Below are positions 1-8,823 of a DNA stretch of 46,091 nucleotides, one piece after another (the stretch's first letter is position 1; each line of letters begins with the position of its first letter). Below the pieces are notes generated by a model. The model ran no database searches and was not told the DNA's origin. It worked only from the letters and a program-made list of their open reading frames with translations. The position numbers and the translations under genes were made by a program. The DNA is from CAVUDO01 sp963740255 (GTDB taxonomy: Bacteria > Actinomycetota > Actinomycetes > Mycobacteriales > Cryptosporangiaceae): assembly GCA_963740255.1 (NCBI GenBank), contig CAVUDO010000001.1, forward strand, positions 1-46,091, written 5' to 3'.

Positions 1-194
1 ACCGACGGCATCACCGACTCCCGCCGCTACGGCCACCAGGTCGGGCAGGGCCGCCTCGACATCACGCTGACCGGGCGTCCGCGCAACAACGCCCGCGCGC
101 TGATCGAGTACATTGCCGGGGACAGATCAGAGGGTTCGAGCCCCCGGCGGACAACGACGTGGCCGCGCTCGCGGTGAGCGTGCCCGAGCGCTGA
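1..194 (+). pseudogene. C-terminal remnant of a PP2C/SpoIIE-type phosphatase, frameshifted
   Basis: The window opens inside a gene. Frame 1 reads TDGITDSRRYGHQVGQGRLD, which matches the late YTDGVTEAR..FGEERL motif of SpoIIE-type serine phosphatases. The reading then continues in frame 3 as FEPPADNDVAALAVSVPER and stops at 192-194; DNDVAALAV corresponds to the terminal DDVALLVLR motif holding a metal-binding Asp. The two halves join if one G is added to the four-G run at 118-121. Family assignment rests on these two motifs only, because the rest of the gene lies outside the window. Either a decayed gene or a homopolymer sequencing error would explain the shift. Confidence 0.6.
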
Positions 195-238
195 CCCCCG
201 ACGTCGTGCCGAGCGCCGACCCGGAAGGATTTGAGGAC

Positions 239-715
239 ATGGATCGCGGACTGGGCGCTGTCGCCGATCTGACCGTCGGCGACATGGTCCGTACGTGTGT
301 CAGATGACCTCCAGCGTGCCGCCGAGCGGGCCAGCGGGTTCGGCCCAGCCGCGGAGGCGATGGTGGACTGCCTGGCCGAGCGGTTCACCGACAAGGCCGA
401 CGCCAGGGAGTTCGCGCTGGTGCGCCTGTGCGTGACCCGGTCGCTCGCCCAGCTGCCCGTGGCCCTCGGTGCGCACGTCCGGGCCGAACACCCCACCGCA
501 CCGGACGACCTGGCCTGCTTCGCGCTGATCGCCTCGCACTGCGACAGGCTGCCCGAGCACGATCCAAGCCGGTCGCCGCACCAGCGGGTCGTCCCGCTGT
601 TCGGCCGGGAGGTGGCGCGCCGGCCAGTAATCGCGGACGTCCTCGGCGACCTGCAATCGTTCCTGGACGGCCTGAACACCAGGAGTCCCGCCACGAGGCG
701 AGCCCGGCCGACTAG
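239..715 (+). pseudogene. Broken small sensory-module protein of the signalling cluster
   Basis: The likely start is ATG 239 with GGAAGG/GAGG upstream; it reads MDRGLGAVADLTVGDM and hits a stop at 305. The protein resumes in frame 3 from about 300 (SDDLQRAAERASGF, then EFALVRLCVTR, LPVALGAHVRA, DLACFALIASHCD, HQRVVPLFG, PVIADVLGDLQSF). This order of short motifs resembles a conserved uncharacterised module found beside PAS, GAF and phosphatase proteins in bacteria; I know no established function. A second frame change near 690 would give the more natural ending QESRHEASPAD and a stop at 713-715. Two shifts in 480 bases suggest decay or poor sequence. Without them it would be about 158 residues. 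Confidence 0.45.
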
Positions 716-1043
716 GGGATACTGCAGTCTCGCGGACGCCGCCGCGACCACCCCCGCGTGCCGCAACCGGAGTTCGTCCGGCGGCACAGCATCCGCTCCC
801 GTGCTCGGCGGTGGCGGGGGCGCCGCCGCGCCCTGGCGGCGAACCATTTGCCTGATGCTGTTCTCCCGCGTTCCGATCCCGGCGGTCACCGCCGAGCTGT
901 TCCGGCGGATACGCACTGCACGCGCGGCTCGGACTGCTGCGCCACTCCCGTACTCCCTGACCCGGGGCGCGGGCGCCGACCTCTACGAGCGCGCGTCGCT
1001 GCGGGAACTGCTCGCGCTGCGGGAGCAGGCGGTCCGACGGTGA
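716..1043 (+). pseudogene. Degraded coding remnant, unidentified
   Basis: Short stretches read like protein but in changing frames: LMLFSRVPIPAVTAELFRR (frame 3, 855-911), GYALHARLGLLRHSRTP (next frame, ending with a stop near 960) and GADLYERASLRELLALREQ (frame 3, ending at the stop at 1041-1043). Between them the translation is Arg/Pro/Gly-rich and looks non-coding. No family is recognised. It sits between two other frame-broken signalling genes, so it is best read as part of the same decayed cluster. Confidence 0.3.
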
Positions 1044-1082
1044 CCCGACCCGGGCGGGTATGGGGTCCGGTGGGCGCAGGAC

Positions 1083-1467
1083 GTGGTAGTGCGGCCCGAC
1101 GGGACGCACACGGCCCGCTTCCCGCCGGTGCCCCGGGCTGCCGGCGAGGCCCGCGGTTTCCTCGCCCGCCGCACTGGAGAGCTGGGGCGTGGCCGGGCGC
1201 GGCGCCCTGCGGATCGTGGTCGGGGAGCTCGCCGCGAACGCGATCCGCCACACCGGGGCCGGATTCGAGGTGCGGCTGGTGCGGGGCGACCCGGCGATCC
1301 GGGTCGAGGTCACCGACGAGGACGCCCGCATCCCGCGGATCCTGCGCGCCGGCCCGTTCGACCCCGGCCACCGCGGTCTGGCCCTGGTGGCCCACTTCGC
1401 CGACCGGTGGGGCGTGCGGCCGATCCCGGGCGGCAAGACGGTCTGGGCGGAGTTCGACCAGCGCTAG
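1083..1467 (+). pseudogene. RsbW-like anti-sigma ATPase domain protein (HATPase_c_2), frameshifted
   Basis: The C-terminal part (1189-1467) reads GELAANAIRHTG, RVEVTDED, GHRGLALVAHFADRWGV and GGKTVWAEF. These are the N box, G1 region and C-terminal strand of the HATPase_c_2 family, to which RsbW/SpoIIAB-like anti-sigma kinases and many stand-alone actinobacterial ATPases belong. The N-terminus of such proteins (RFPPVPRAAGEARGFLA) is present just upstream in another frame, from GTG 1083. Removing one C from the run at 1165-1167 fuses them through AALESWGVAGRG. The fused protein would be about 127 residues with an intact Asn in the N box (ELAANAIRH). Such proteins normally pair with SpoIIE phosphatases and anti-sigma antagonists, which fits the convergent phosphatase next door. 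Confidence 0.6.
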
Positions 1468-1476
1468 CCGCACCCG

Positions 1477-3609
1477 CTAGCGCGGCGCGGCCAGCACCAG
1501 GATCGCCAGGTCGTCCCGGAGCGGGCCGGTGCCGAACTCGGTGGCCGCCGCCCGCAGCCGCGCCGCGACCTCGGTGGCCGGGAGCGCGACGCACGGCGCG
1601 AGTGCCGCCAGCACGTTCTCCTCGCCAAACTGTGCCAGGCCACGGCGGCGCTCGGTGACACCGTCGGTGAAGAAGACGAGCGCGTCCCCGGGGCCGAGCA
1701 CCACCTCGACGTCCTCCAGCTCCATCTCCGGCGCGAGGCCCACCGCCATCCCGCTGACCCCGACGAACTCGACGCCAGCGGCACCGAGCAGTACCGGCGG
1801 GGGGTGTCCGGCCACGCAGAGCCGCACGTGCACCCGGTCGCCGCGCCGGCGGGCGAGCGCCACCGCGACCGTGCAGAAGCGGGCCAGATGGCCCTGGTCG
1901 AGCAGCGCGAGGTTCAGCGCCCCCAGGGCGTACCGCAGGTCCCGTCCCTCGCGCATCAGCGTCCGCAACACCGTCCGGACCATCCCGGTCACCGAGGCCG
2001 CCTCCGGCCCCTTGCCGCACACGTCGCCGATCGCCAGCAGCCAGCCGTCGTCCAGGTCCATCACGTCGTAGAAGTCGCCGCCGACGTCGTCGCCCTCGCC
2101 GGCCGGGGAGTACTCGGCGGCGAACTCCAGCCCGGCCGGCTGCGGCAGGCTCGCCGGCAGCAGCGCCCGCTGCAACGCCTGTGCCGCGGCATCCCGTTCG
2201 GAGTAGAGCCGGGCGTTGTCCACCGCCACGGCGGCCCGGCGGGCGAGGTCGGCCGCGATCGCGATCTCCTCGGGGGTGTGGCGGCGTCCGGCCGGGTCGC
2301 CGACGGTCATCGCCCCGACCACCTCCCGGCGGGCGGTGAGCGGCAGCACGATGCCCGACACAGCTCCGTTCAACGGCACGGGCGCGCGGTCGCGGACGGC
2401 GGCGCGCACCCGGTCGAGCACCGGACCGGCTTCCGGGCCCAGGAAGGCGCGCTCCAGCGCCGGCACCGCCCGTTCGTCGGCGTGCACGGCCACCACGAGC
2501 TCCGGCGGGGCGCCTGCGGTGAAGGAGTGGATCACGCACCACTGGCCGACCCGCGGGACGCACAACTGGGCGACCAGGGCCAGCGCGAGGTCGACGTCCA
2601 GCGAGGAGGCGAGCAGCTCGCTGGCGTCGGCGAGGAACGCCAGGTCGCCGCGGCGCCGCTGCTCGGTGTCGCGCACCCGGGACGCGTCCAGGCTCACGGC
2701 CATCCGTTCGGCCACCAGCAGCGCGAACGTCGCGTCGGTCGGGCGGGCGTCGGGCGCCTGGGCCAGTTCGAGCCGGCCCCGGGTGGGCGCGGTGAGCGGG
2801 AGCGCCACCGAGAGAGACCTGGCCGCGCCGGCGGCGGCCAGCGCCGGCGTGGGCACCCCGACCTGGGCCGTACGGGGGTTCGGAGGGTCGCCGGGCCAGA
2901 GCCGCGCCGGCGACTCGGGCGCGGCGTCCGCGTCGAGGCCGACGGTGGCGATCGCGGTGGGCGCCGCCCCGTCCCCGGTCTCCAGCCAGACCGCCCCCCA
3001 CCGCGCTCCGGTCGACTCGCAGACCCGGTGCAGCAACTCCTGGACCAATCCGGTCGGGGTGAGCTCCTGCAGAAGCCGGTCGGGCAGGCTGGTGAGCCAG
3101 GCGGCCGCGTCGGCCGCGGACGGCGGGAACGCCGGCCGACCGTCCGGCACCGCGGTGCCCGGCGGCTCGGCGGGGGCGGCCACCGGCTCGGCGTCCAACC
3201 GGAACCACACCGACTTCCCGTGCCGGTCGTGGGTCAGACCCCACGCCGAGGCCAGGGCGTCGACCAGGGGGAACGCCGGCCTGCCGTCCGCCACGCCGAT
3301 CGAGGCCGGCGACGGACTCCGGAGTACGCCGCTGCGGTCGGTCAGGGTCACGGTAACGCCGGTCACACCGGCACTGACCTGGAGCTCGAGCGCCGACCCC
3401 GCCAGCGCGACGCTGACCGTGGTGAGTTCGGTGGCCAGCATCGCGGCCTCGTCCGCGAGCCGCCCCAGGCCGGCGGCAGCGAGGGCGTCGCGCACCACCG
3501 CCCTGGCCGCCGCTGCCGCCTGCACGTCCGTGGGCAGGTGCGCCCGCCGGTTGGCGGCCGTCGCCGCGTCATCCCGGCGACCCATCTCGACTGCCCGCTC
3601 GCCTGCCAT
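1477..3609 (-). CDS. SpoIIE-family serine phosphatase with degenerate HATPase and two GAF domains
   Basis: A 710-residue cytoplasmic signalling protein. An N-terminal HATPase-like region (about residues 20-150) ends in HGKSVWFRLD, but its N box reads ELTTVSVALAG, lacking the Asn that binds Mg-ATP in kinases of this family, so it is probably catalytically dead. Two GAF-like sensory domains follow (about 175-315 and 323-470). A PP2C/SpoIIE phosphatase domain (about 470-710) holds GDDVGGDFYDV, AIGDVCGKG, FFTDGVTE and the final RDDLAILVL, so its metal-binding aspartates are intact. Family members dephosphorylate anti-sigma antagonists (RsbV-like) in partner-switching cascades; the partner here is unknown. 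I chose ATG 3609 because readable sequence ends just above it; ATG 3585 is possible and no strong ribosome site decides. It diverges from the poly-HAMP kinase with a 139-bp shared promoter region. Confidence 0.85.
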   Translation of the reverse strand: MAGERAVEMGRRDDAATAANRRAHLPTDVQAAAAARAVVRDALAAAGLGRLADEAAMLATELTTVSVALAGSALELQVSAGVTGVTVTLTDRSGVLRSPSPASIGVADGRPAFPLVDALASAWGLTHDRHGKSVWFRLDAEPVAAPAEPPGTAVPDGRPAFPPSAADAAAWLTSLPDRLLQELTPTGLVQELLHRVCESTGARWGAVWLETGDGAAPTAIATVGLDADAAPESPARLWPGDPPNPRTAQVGVPTPALAAAGAARSLSVALPLTAPTRGRLELAQAPDARPTDATFALLVAERMAVSLDASRVRDTEQRRRGDLAFLADASELLASSLDVDLALALVAQLCVPRVGQWCVIHSFTAGAPPELVVAVHADERAVPALERAFLGPEAGPVLDRVRAAVRDRAPVPLNGAVSGIVLPLTARREVVGAMTVGDPAGRRHTPEEIAIAADLARRAAVAVDNARLYSERDAAAQALQRALLPASLPQPAGLEFAAEYSPAGEGDDVGGDFYDVMDLDDGWLLAIGDVCGKGPEAASVTGMVRTVLRTLMREGRDLRYALGALNLALLDQGHLARFCTVAVALARRRGDRVHVRLCVAGHPPPVLLGAAGVEFVGVSGMAVGLAPEMELEDVEVVLGPGDALVFFTDGVTERRRGLAQFGEENVLAALAPCVALPATEVAARLRAAATEFGTGPLRDDLAILVLAAPR

Positions 3610-3748
3610 TTCCGGCTGCCCCACCTCGCCCGCCCGCGGTCCTGGCCGGGCCGCACAGTCGGACCCGACACCTCGCGGAGCGTGATAGGCAAAGATATAG
3701 CGGGAACACCCCTGCGTCTCCGCACGCTCCGCGAGATGAGGCAACCGC

Positions 3749-6700
3749 ATGACCAAGGCCGAACGGAGTACCGCCGCGCCCCGGAGTGCTCGGCGTTCCG
3801 CCGCGCCCGGGTCCGGCTCGACCCCAGCGCGTGCCGCGAACGGGGGCTCTGGCAAGGTGAGCCCGAGCAAGGGAACCCCGGGCAACGGCAGGAGCAGCGG
3901 CACCGGCAGGACGCCCACCGACGGACGGGCCGCCGCGCCGGCGAGCGCCGAGGCCGCACTCACCGAGCTGCGCGACGCGCTGAGCAGCTTCCGGGCCGGG
4001 GACTTCACCACCCGCCTGCAGCGCCGGCCAGGGCTAGCCGGCGAGGTCGTGGACGCCTTCAACGCGGTCGCCAACATGCAGGAGCAGCGGCACCGCGAAC
4101 TGGTCCGGGTCAGCCGGGTGATCGGCCGGGACGGCCGGATGACCGAGCGGGTGGACGAGTCCGACGGCGACGGCGGCTGGGCCGGCAGCGCCCAGGCCGT
4201 GAACTCGCTGATCGACGAGCTGGTCCGGCCGACCACCGAGGTGGCCCGGGTCATCGACGCGGTGGCCCACGGCGACCTGTCGCAGCACATGGCCCTGGAG
4301 ATCGCCGGCCAGCCGCTCAAGGGCGAGTTCCTCCGGATCGGCACCACCGTGAACCGGATGGTCGACCAGCTCTCTTCCTTCGCCGACGAGGTCACCCGGG
4401 TCGCCCGCGAGGTGGGGTCGGAGGGCAAGCTCGGCGGGCAGGCGCAGGTCCGCGGCGTGTCGGGCCTGTGGCGCGAACTCACCGAGAACGTCAACTCGAT
4501 GGCCGGCAACCTGACGTCCCAGGTCCGCAACATCGCCCAGGTGGCCACCGCGGTGGCCCAGGGCGACCTCTCGCAGAAGATCACCGTGGACGCCCGCGGC
4601 GAGATCCTGGAGCTCAAGCAGACCGTGAACACGATGGTCGACCAGCTCTCGGCGTTCGCCGACGAGGTCACCCGGGTCGCCCGCGAGGTCGGGTCCGAAG
4701 GCAAGCTCGGCGGCCAGGCCCAGGTCCGCGGCGTCTCCGGCGTCTGGCGCGAACTCACCGACAACGTCAACTCGATGGCCGGCAACCTCACCGCCCAGGT
4801 CCGCAACATCGCCCAGGTGACCACTGCGGTCGCCCGGGGTGACCTGACCCAGAAGATCACCGTCGACGCCCAGGGCGAGATCCTGGAGCTCAAGAGCACC
4901 GTCAACACGATGGTCGACCAGCTCTCCTCCTTCGCCGACGAGGTCACCCGGGTCGCCCGCGAGGTCGGGTCCGAAGGTGAGCTGGGCGGCCAGGCGCAGG
5001 TCCGCGGCGTCTCCGGCGTCTGGCGCGAACTCACCGACAACGTCAACTCGATGGCCGGCAACCTCACCGGTCAGGTGCGCAACATCGCCAGCGTCGCCAC
5101 TGCCGTGGCCCAGGGCGACCTCTCGCAGAAGATCACCGTGGACGCCCGCGGCGAGATCGCCGAGCTGAAGAACACCGTCAACACGATGGTCGACCAGCTC
5201 TCGGCGTTCGCGGCCGAGGTCACCCGGGTCGCCGGTGAGGTGGGTTCGGAGGGCAAGCTCGGCGGCCAGGCCCAGGTCCGCGGCGTCTCCGGCGTCTGGC
5301 GCGAACTCACCGACAACGTCAACTCGATGGCCGGCAACCTCACCGCCCAGGTGCGCAACATCGCCCAGGTGGCCACCGCCGTGGCCCAGGGCGACCTCTC
5401 GCAGAAGATCACCGTGGACGCCCGCGGCGAGATCCTGGAGCTCAAGAGCACGGTCAACACGATGGTCGACCAGCTCTCCTCCTTCGCCGACGAGGTCACC
5501 CGGGTCGCCCGCGAGGTGGGCTCGGAGGGCAAGCTCGGCGGCCAGGCCCAGGTCCGCGGCGTCTCCGGGCTGTGGCGCGAACTCACCGACAACGTCAACT
5601 CGATGGCCGGCAACCTGACGTCCCAGGTCCGCAACATCGCCCAGGTGACCACGGCGGTGGCCGGCGGCGACCTGAGCCAGAAGATCACGGTCACCGCGCA
5701 GGGCGAGATCCTGGAGCTGAAGAACACGGTCAACACGATGGTCGACCAGCTCTCCTCCTTCGCCGACGAGGTCACCCGGGTCGCCCGCGAGGTCGGCACC
5801 GAGGGCAAGCTCGGCGGCCAGGCAGAGGTGCGGGACGTGTCGGGCACCTGGCGCGACCTGACCCAGAACGTGAACGACCTGGCCGGCAACCTCACCACCC
5901 AGGTGCGCGCGATCGCCGACGTGGCCACCGCCGTGACCCGCGGTGACCTGACCCAGTCGATCGCCGTCGAGGCGCTGGGCGAGGTGGCCGAGCTCAAGGA
6001 CAACATCAACCAGATGATCGCCAACCTGAAGGACACCACCGAGCAGAACGCGTCCCAGGACTGGCTCAAGACCAACCTGGCCCGGATCGGCGCCCAGTTG
6101 CAGGGCCAGCGCGACCTGCGGCAGGTCTGCCAGATGATCATGAGCGAGGTCACCCCGGTCGTCGACGCCCAGCAGGGCGCGTTCTTCCTGCTGGAGTCCA
6201 CCCGGGAGGGGCTGCGGCTGCGGCTGGCGTCGTCGTACGGCTACGCGCCCCGGCGGGGCGACTCGGGGCTCGCGCTCGGCGAGGGCCTGGTCGGCCAGGC
6301 GGCAGTCGAGCGGCGGCCCATCCGGGTGGCCGGCACGCCGCCGGGGTACCTCTCGATCGCCTCGGGGCTCGGCGAGGCCGCCCCGTCCGACCTGGTCATC
6401 CTGCCTGTGCTCTTCGAGGAGCGGGTGCTGGGCGTCATCGAGCTGGCCCGGTTCGGAGACTTCTCCACCCAGCACATGAACTTCCTGGAGCAGCTGGTCG
6501 ACACCATCGGCGTCGTGCTGAACACGATCATCGCCAACGCGCGCACCGAGGAGCTGCTCACCCAGTCCCAGCGCCTCACCCAGGAGCTGCAGGCCCAGTC
6601 GATGGAGCTGCAGCGCACCAACGCCGAACTGCAGGAGAAGGCGGCGCTGCTGTCCGACCAGAACCGCAACATCGAGATCAAGAACCGCGAGATCGAGATG

Positions 6701-8110
6701 GCCCGCCTCGGCCTGGAGGAGAAGGCCGAGCAGCTGGCGCTGTCCAGCCAGTACAAGTCCGAGTTCCTGGCCAACATGAGCCACGAGCTGCGGACCCCGC
6801 TGAACAGCCTGCTGGTGCTGGCCCGGCTGCTGGCCGAGAACCGGGAGGCCAACCTCTCGGCCAAGCAGATCGAGTTCGCCCGCACCATCCACGACGCCGG
6901 CTGGGACCTGTTGACCCTGATCAACGACATCCTCGACCTGTCCAAGGTCGAGGCCGGCAAGATGGACGTGCAACCCACCCCGGTAGCCCTGGACGACATC
7001 TGCGGCTACGTGGAGGCCACCTTCCGGCCTCAGGCCGACGTGAAGGGCCTGCGGCTGCGGGTCCGCCGCGAGCCCGACCTGCCCCGCTCGGTGTTCACCG
7101 ACGAGCAGCGGCTGCAGCAGATCCTGAAGAACCTCATCTCCAACGCGCTGAAGTTCACCGACGGCGGCGACGTGACCCTCTCGATCGGCTCGGTTCCCGA
7201 CGACATGCTCTTCGCGAGCCCGGCGCTGAACGCCGCCGAGCGGGTGGTCGCCTTCGCGGTGTCCGACACCGGGATCGGGGTGGCCACCGAGAAACTCTCG
7301 CTGATCTTCGACGCGTTCCAGCAGGCCGACGGCACCACCAGCCGCAAGTACGGCGGCACGGGCCTGGGCCTGTCGATCTCCCGCGAGATCGCCCGCCTGC
7401 TCGGCGGCTCGATCAGCGCCCGCAGCGAGGTCGGCCGGGGCAGCACGTTCACGCTCTACATCCCCGACACCTACCCGTTCGAGGTGCTCGAGGTCGCCCC
7501 CGAGGACGTCGACACGACCGAGGCGTCGCTGGCACCGAGGATCCTCAGCGGTGCCGCCACGCTGCCCGCGGCGGGCCTGGACACCACCGTGCTGGCCGGG
7601 GCGACGGTACTGATCATCGACGACGACGTCCGCAACGTCTTCGCGCTGACCTCCGCGCTGGAACTGCACGGGATCGTGGTCCTCTATGCCGACAACGGCG
7701 GCGCCGGCATTCAGCTCCTCCAGGACCACCCGGAGGTCGACCTGGTTCTGATGGACGTCATGATGCCCGATATGGACGGTAACGAGACAACCGCGGCGAT
7801 TCGCCGAATTCCCCGCTTCGCGGACCTTCCGATCGTCTTCCTGACGGCAAAGGCGATGCCGGGCGACCGGGAGAAGAGCATCGCGGCCGGGGCCAGCGAC
7901 TACATCACCAAGCCCGTCGACCTCGACCGGCTGCTGCGGGTGATGGCGTCCTGGCACGAGGCCGAGCGGCCGTCTGACCACGCCGGTCGCCGTGCCGTGG
8001 CAGCGGCATCCGAGGGCGCCGCGTCGGCGAACGGCACCGGGACGGACGGCACGGTGCCGGCCGTCGACGGTCCCGCGAGCGCTGAGGCGTCCCACGGGTC
8101 CGACGCGTGA
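3749..8110 (+). CDS. Soluble hybrid histidine kinase with poly-HAMP array, GAF, HisKA, HATPase and receiver
   Basis: A 1453-residue protein with no transmembrane segment. It begins with about 75 low-complexity residues (Ala/Gly/Ser). HAMP-type helices follow, then six consecutive units of exactly 92 residues (about 201-752) built on VNTMVDQLS, VARE/VGSEGKLGGQAQV, WRELTDNVNSMAGNLT and AVAQGDLSQKI. Next are a GAF domain (about 788-930), a coiled coil, a HisKA domain with His1012 in the NMSHELRTP motif, and a HATPase domain with SNALKFTD, DTGIGV and GTGLGLSI. The C-terminal receiver (about 1285-1405) carries Asp1336 in LVLMDVMMPDMDG and the K of TKPVD. The architecture resembles group III (Nik1/Os-1-like) hybrid kinases of fungi and cytosolic poly-HAMP kinases of actinobacteria, where HAMP arrays transmit stress signals. 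The ligand is unknown. It overlaps the next gene by GTGA. Confidence 0.93.
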   Translation: MTKAERSTAAPRSARRSAAPGSGSTPARAANGGSGKVSPSKGTPGNGRSSGTGRTPTDGRAAAPASAEAALTELRDALSSFRAGDFTTRLQRRPGLAGEVVDAFNAVANMQEQRHRELVRVSRVIGRDGRMTERVDESDGDGGWAGSAQAVNSLIDELVRPTTEVARVIDAVAHGDLSQHMALEIAGQPLKGEFLRIGTTVNRMVDQLSSFADEVTRVAREVGSEGKLGGQAQVRGVSGLWRELTENVNSMAGNLTSQVRNIAQVATAVAQGDLSQKITVDARGEILELKQTVNTMVDQLSAFADEVTRVAREVGSEGKLGGQAQVRGVSGVWRELTDNVNSMAGNLTAQVRNIAQVTTAVARGDLTQKITVDAQGEILELKSTVNTMVDQLSSFADEVTRVAREVGSEGELGGQAQVRGVSGVWRELTDNVNSMAGNLTGQVRNIASVATAVAQGDLSQKITVDARGEIAELKNTVNTMVDQLSAFAAEVTRVAGEVGSEGKLGGQAQVRGVSGVWRELTDNVNSMAGNLTAQVRNIAQVATAVAQGDLSQKITVDARGEILELKSTVNTMVDQLSSFADEVTRVAREVGSEGKLGGQAQVRGVSGLWRELTDNVNSMAGNLTSQVRNIAQVTTAVAGGDLSQKITVTAQGEILELKNTVNTMVDQLSSFADEVTRVAREVGTEGKLGGQAEVRDVSGTWRDLTQNVNDLAGNLTTQVRAIADVATAVTRGDLTQSIAVEALGEVAELKDNINQMIANLKDTTEQNASQDWLKTNLARIGAQLQGQRDLRQVCQMIMSEVTPVVDAQQGAFFLLESTREGLRLRLASSYGYAPRRGDSGLALGEGLVGQAAVERRPIRVAGTPPGYLSIASGLGEAAPSDLVILPVLFEERVLGVIELARFGDFSTQHMNFLEQLVDTIGVVLNTIIANARTEELLTQSQRLTQELQAQSMELQRTNAELQEKAALLSDQNRNIEIKNREIEMARLGLEEKAEQLALSSQYKSEFLANMSHELRTPLNSLLVLARLLAENREANLSAKQIEFARTIHDAGWDLLTLINDILDLSKVEAGKMDVQPTPVALDDICGYVEATFRPQADVKGLRLRVRREPDLPRSVFTDEQRLQQILKNLISNALKFTDGGDVTLSIGSVPDDMLFASPALNAAERVVAFAVSDTGIGVATEKLSLIFDAFQQADGTTSRKYGGTGLGLSISREIARLLGGSISARSEVGRGSTFTLYIPDTYPFEVLEVAPEDVDTTEASLAPRILSGAATLPAAGLDTTVLAGATVLIIDDDVRNVFALTSALELHGIVVLYADNGGAGIQLLQDHPEVDLVLMDVMMPDMDGNETTAAIRRIPRFADLPIVFLTAKAMPGDREKSIAAGASDYITKPVDLDRLLRVMASWHEAERPSDHAGRRAVAAASEGAASANGTGTDGTVPAVDGPASAEASHGSDA
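4349..6004 (+). repeat. Six tandem 276-bp units encoding the HAMP array
   Basis: The stretch divides into exactly six units of 276 bp with no insertion or deletion. Units start at 4349, 4625, 4901, 5177, 5453 and 5729, each beginning at VN(T/R)MVDQLS. Units 2 to 5 are nearly identical at the protein level and very similar in DNA; unit 6 has diverged most (DVSGTWRDLTQNVNDLAGN). Each unit holds two HAMP-like parallel helices. The near identity suggests recent duplication or ongoing gene conversion. Confidence 0.95.
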
Positions 8111-8754
8111 CGGCGCCCCGACGTCGGGCGAAGATTCTCCTGGTCGACGATCGGCCGGAGAACCTGCTGGTCCTGGAGGCCATCCTGCAGGGCCTCGACC
8201 AGGACCTGGTCACCGCGACGTCCGGCGAGGACGCGCTCAAGTGCCTGCTCACCGACGACTTCGCCGTCATCCTGCTCGACGTCCAGATGCCGGGCATGGA
8301 CGGCTTCGAGACCGCCGAGCACATCAAGCGGCGGGAACGCACCCGGCACGTGCCGATCGTGTTCCTGACCGCACTCGACCGGGAGCCGAACCACGCGTTC
8401 CGCGGCTACGCCACCGGGGCGGTCGACTACCTGGCCAAACCGTTCGACCCGTGGGTGCTGCGGGCCAAGGTGGCAGTGTTCGTCGACCTGTGGGAGAAGA
8501 ACCGGCTGTTGCTGGAGCAGACCGAACTGCTGCACCAGCGGGTCCACTCCACCGAGGCGGCCACCTCCGAGCGGGGCACCGCACTGGGGCGCGCCCGGGT
8601 GCGGGTGGCCGAGGCGTTGGCCAGGCTGGAGGCGTCGGACCCCGAGACGGCCGAGCTGCTCCGCGCGGCCGTCCACGACCTCGACACCGCGGCCGGCCCG
8701 AGCCTGCCCCCGCCGACCGGCACTCCCCCGCCCGAGTCCGACCCGAACGGCTGA
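8107..8754 (+). CDS. Response regulator with receiver domain and coiled-coil tail
   Basis: A 215-residue protein. The receiver domain (about 8-128) has the acidic pair in LLVDDRPEN, the phosphoacceptor Asp58 in ILLDVQMPGMDG, a conserved Thr in FLTA and the Lys in AKPFD. A helical segment follows (about 130-195, WEKNRLLLEQTELLHQRV) and then a Pro-rich tail; there is no DNA-binding domain. GTG 8107 overlaps the kinase stop (GTGA), so the two are translationally coupled and the kinase is the obvious phosphate donor. Single-domain regulators of this kind act through protein contacts, often with a phosphatase or as phosphate relays. The neighbouring SpoIIE phosphatase is a possible partner, by inference only. 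Confidence 0.9.
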   Translation: MTAPRRRAKILLVDDRPENLLVLEAILQGLDQDLVTATSGEDALKCLLTDDFAVILLDVQMPGMDGFETAEHIKRRERTRHVPIVFLTALDREPNHAFRGYATGAVDYLAKPFDPWVLRAKVAVFVDLWEKNRLLLEQTELLHQRVHSTEAATSERGTALGRARVRVAEALARLEASDPETAELLRAAVHDLDTAAGPSLPPPTGTPPPESDPNG

Positions 8755-8783
8755 CTCCGCTCGATCCGTGCTCAGGGGCCGCA

Positions 8784-8818
8784 CCGCACCGCGGAGTTTG
8801 GCCGGCTCCTGGGTGCGG
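8784..8818. terminator. Candidate bidirectional hairpin between convergent genes
   Basis: CCGCACC (8784-8790) pairs with GGTGCGG (8812-8818), and inside it GGAG (8793-8796) can pair with CTCC (8806-8809). It lies between the ends of the response regulator and copZ. There is no U-tract, so factor-independent termination is uncertain. Confidence 0.35.
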
Positions 8819-8823
8819 CGCGG

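Noticed and set aside
3610..5067. Upstream extension of the SpoIIE phosphatase frame
   Set aside because: The extension runs antisense through the kinase repeats and yields repeated Thr/Ser-rich nonsense. The phosphatase fold begins just below 3609.
4034..8095. Very long open frame on the minus strand opposite the hybrid kinase (and another on the plus strand, 1804-4842)
   Set aside because: They mirror the repeats and codon bias of the real genes. Their translations are His/Gly/Asp/Val- or Arg/Gln/Gly-rich with no family motif, as expected for antisense and out-of-phase frames in high-GC DNA.
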